Below, one piece after another: positions 5,194 through 6,357 of a stretch of DNA of 6,357 bases. The stretch's first letter is position 1. Each line of letters opens with the position of its first letter. The notes beneath the pieces are model-generated. The model worked only from the letters and a program-made list of their open reading frames with translations. It ran no database searches and was not told the DNA's origin. The translations under genes were made by a program, and so were the position numbers. Source of the stretch: Thermoanaerobacterales bacterium (GTDB lineage: Bacteria; Bacillota; Thermosediminibacteria; Thermosediminibacterales; Tepidanaerobacteraceae); assembly GCA_012839145.1 (NCBI GenBank), contig DUNY01000299.1:1-6357 (forward strand), given 5' to 3'.

Positions 5194-6072
5194 TCACATA
5201 TAGTATTTGAATAAGGCTTGAGTACCGCAATTTTCTTCACCTTGATCGGCCAATTCTTCATATATGGAAAGTGCCAATTCCAGTCCTGGTGTTTTAAGTC
5301 CCATCTCCTTGGCTGATTCCATGGCAATCCTCATATCTTTAATAAAATGCTTTATGTAAAAACCAGGCTCAAAATCTCCCATCAGCATTCTCGGAACATA
5401 ATTACTGAGCGACCAACTGCCCGCTGCTCCTGATTCTATGCTTTTTAACACCGATTTCGGGTCAAGCCCTGCCTTTTTGGCATATGCTATGGCTTCACAA
5501 ACACCCATCATATTGGGGGCAATGGCAATTTGATTGCACATCTTAGTGTATTGCCCAGCACCGGCATCGCCCTGTAACAGGATGTTTTTACCCATTATTT
5601 CAAAGATAGGTAAAACTTTTTCAAAAACTTCAGGTTCACCACCCACCATTATGGAAAGCCTAGCTTCCCGGGCTCCTACATCACCGCCGGAAACCGGTGC
5701 ATCAAGTGCATATAAACCCTTAGTCTTGGCTATTTCGTAAATTTCTTTGGCTAGTTTCGGACTGGATGTTGTCATATCAATCAGGTAAGAACCCGGTCGA
5801 GCATTTTGTATAATACCCTCTTCGCCCAAATATATCTCTTTTACATCCTTCGGGTATCCTACCATAGTTATGATCACATTGGCTTTGCCAGCAACTTCGG
5901 CTGCAGTATCCTTCCAGCCTGCACCCATTTCAATTAATTCTTGGGCCTTTGCTTTTGTGCGATTGTACACTATTACCCGATGACCAGCTTTAATTAAGTT
6001 TTTCGCCATGCTCTTACCCATAACACCGGTACCTATAAAACCTATAATCGTCTTTTCTTTACAAACTGACAT
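5194..6072 (-). CDS. NAD(P)-dependent beta-hydroxyacid dehydrogenase (3-hydroxyisobutyrate dehydrogenase family)
   Basis: The enzyme oxidises or reduces a beta-hydroxyacid; tartronate semialdehyde reductase, 3-hydroxyisobutyrate and glyoxylate/succinic semialdehyde reductase are candidates. It has 292 residues, full family length. The Rossmann motif GFIGTGVMG (11-19) is followed by YNRT (36-39 region), where the Arg after the second strand usually favours NADP(H). The substrate motif DAPVSGGDVGA (124-134), catalytic Lys177 in GAGQYTKMCNQ and Lys245 in FIKD are all present. A strong AAGGAGG lies 7 nt before the ATG. The gene is 38 bp downstream of the macrodomain gene and probably shares its transcript, ending at the terminator at 5056-5093. 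The family is certain; the physiological substrate is not readable from sequence. Confidence 0.92.
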   Translation of the reverse strand: MSVCKEKTIIGFIGTGVMGKSMAKNLIKAGHRVIVYNRTKAKAQELIEMGAGWKDTAAEVAGKANVIITMVGYPKDVKEIYLGEEGIIQNARPGSYLIDMTTSSPKLAKEIYEIAKTKGLYALDAPVSGGDVGAREARLSIMVGGEPEVFEKVLPIFEIMGKNILLQGDAGAGQYTKMCNQIAIAPNMMGVCEAIAYAKKAGLDPKSVLKSIESGAAGSWSLSNYVPRMLMGDFEPGFYIKHFIKDMRIAMESAKEMGLKTPGLELALSIYEELADQGEENCGTQALFKYYM

Positions 6073-6110
6073 TTAAAGGCCTCCTTAAAATAACTCTTGG
6101 CTTTGTAAAA

Positions 6111-6357
6111 TTAAATCTCCGACAAAGCTTCAGAATAAGCGTTCATGGTGCCTTTATCAAAGCAAACTATCAATACTTTTTCAATACTTTTGTTGTTCTT
6201 TAGAAATTTTGATATCTCAAGTATGGCAATCTTTGCGGCACGTTTTAACGGAAATCTGTATGCACCGGTGCTTATGGATGGGAAGGCAATAGTTTTTATA
6301 CTATTCTCTACTGCGAGCTGCAAGGAATTTCGATAACATGAGGCAAGCAGCTCATCC
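6111..6357 (-). CDS. macrodomain protein, C-terminal part (5' end outside window)
   Basis: The frame is open to the window edge and gives the last 81 residues. The visible part begins in a helix (ELLASCYRNSLQLA), then IAFPSISTGAYRFP with the glycine-rich ADP-ribose phosphate-binding loop (SISTGAY), then AAKIAI and a strand VLIVCFD near the end. These match the C-terminal half of YmdB/MACROD-type macrodomains, which bind ADP-ribose and often remove it from proteins, or deacetylate O-acetyl-ADP-ribose. The full protein would be about 170-180 residues. A TTG at 6321-6323 is not a start, because conserved macrodomain sequence continues upstream of it. The N-terminal catalytic loop lies outside the window, so activity cannot be judged. 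The dehydrogenase gene follows after 38 bp. Confidence 0.88.
   Translation of the reverse strand, partial: DELLASCYRNSLQLAVENSIKTIAFPSISTGAYRFPLKRAAKIAILEISKFLKNNKSIEKVLIVCFDKGTMNAYSEALSEI

Noticed and set aside
5118..5327. 69-codon minus-strand frame overlapping the dehydrogenase 3' end, considered as a frameshifted extension
   Set aside because: The dehydrogenase already has the full family length and ends with a normal C-terminus (GTQALFKYY), so no frameshift is needed.
6145..6336. 63-codon plus-strand frame opposite the macrodomain gene
   Set aside because: It is a shadow of the conserved macrodomain reading frame on the minus strand.
1..6357. CRISPR array, insertion sequence, phage or toxin-antitoxin locus
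   Set aside because: No spaced direct repeats, transposase motifs, terminal inverted repeats or paired small overlapping genes of that kind were seen; tRNA genes here show no integrated element beside them.

Overview
The window looks like chromosome from a low-GC, spore-forming Firmicute, most likely a member of the Clostridia. Three things support this. There is a recognisable spore-cortex amidase (CwlD). Strong AAGGAGG-type ribosome binding sites precede most genes. Three upstream regions fit sporulation sigma-factor promoters: two of sigma-E type and one of sigma-G type. The DNA is AT-rich and most genes run on the minus strand. The species cannot be named from this window.

Layout, left to right. 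Positions 1-262 hold a minus-strand tRNA group: the 5' tip of one tRNA cut by the window edge with its own sigma-A promoter, then tRNA-Val(CAC) and tRNA-Ala(CGC), which share a promoter at 327-355. Positions 369-893 encode a type I signal peptidase (lepB); its start is re-assigned here to an internal ATG. It has its own extended -10 promoter just beyond the cwlD stop. Positions 993-1721 encode CwlD behind a sigma-E-like promoter. On the plus strand, 2005-2181 encodes an unrecognised 58-residue, five-cysteine protein behind a good sigma-E-type promoter. Positions 2194-4418 are a translationally coupled pair: manC (mannose-1-phosphate guanylyltransferase), then a membrane-anchored CapA-family protein, pointing to surface polysaccharide or capsule work.

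A 370-bp intergenic region (4419-4788) carries a duplicated 10-bp motif in the presumed manC promoter. Facing the other way, it carries a nearly ideal sigma-G promoter driving an 86-residue plus-strand protein (4789-5049). That protein resembles the first helical hairpin of rubrerythrin and keeps an E...ExxH half di-iron site. A two-way terminator (5056-5093) separates it from a convergent beta-hydroxyacid dehydrogenase (5194-6072). The dehydrogenase lies 38 bp behind the C-terminal part of a macrodomain protein (6111 to the window edge), probably in the same operon.

The most interesting material is the two small plus-strand genes with sporulation-type promoters. The 86-residue putative half-ferritin expressed in the forespore and the Cys-rich putative mother-cell protein are both candidates for undescribed spore components. 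Promoter calls rest on reading consensus matches by eye and have not been tested.
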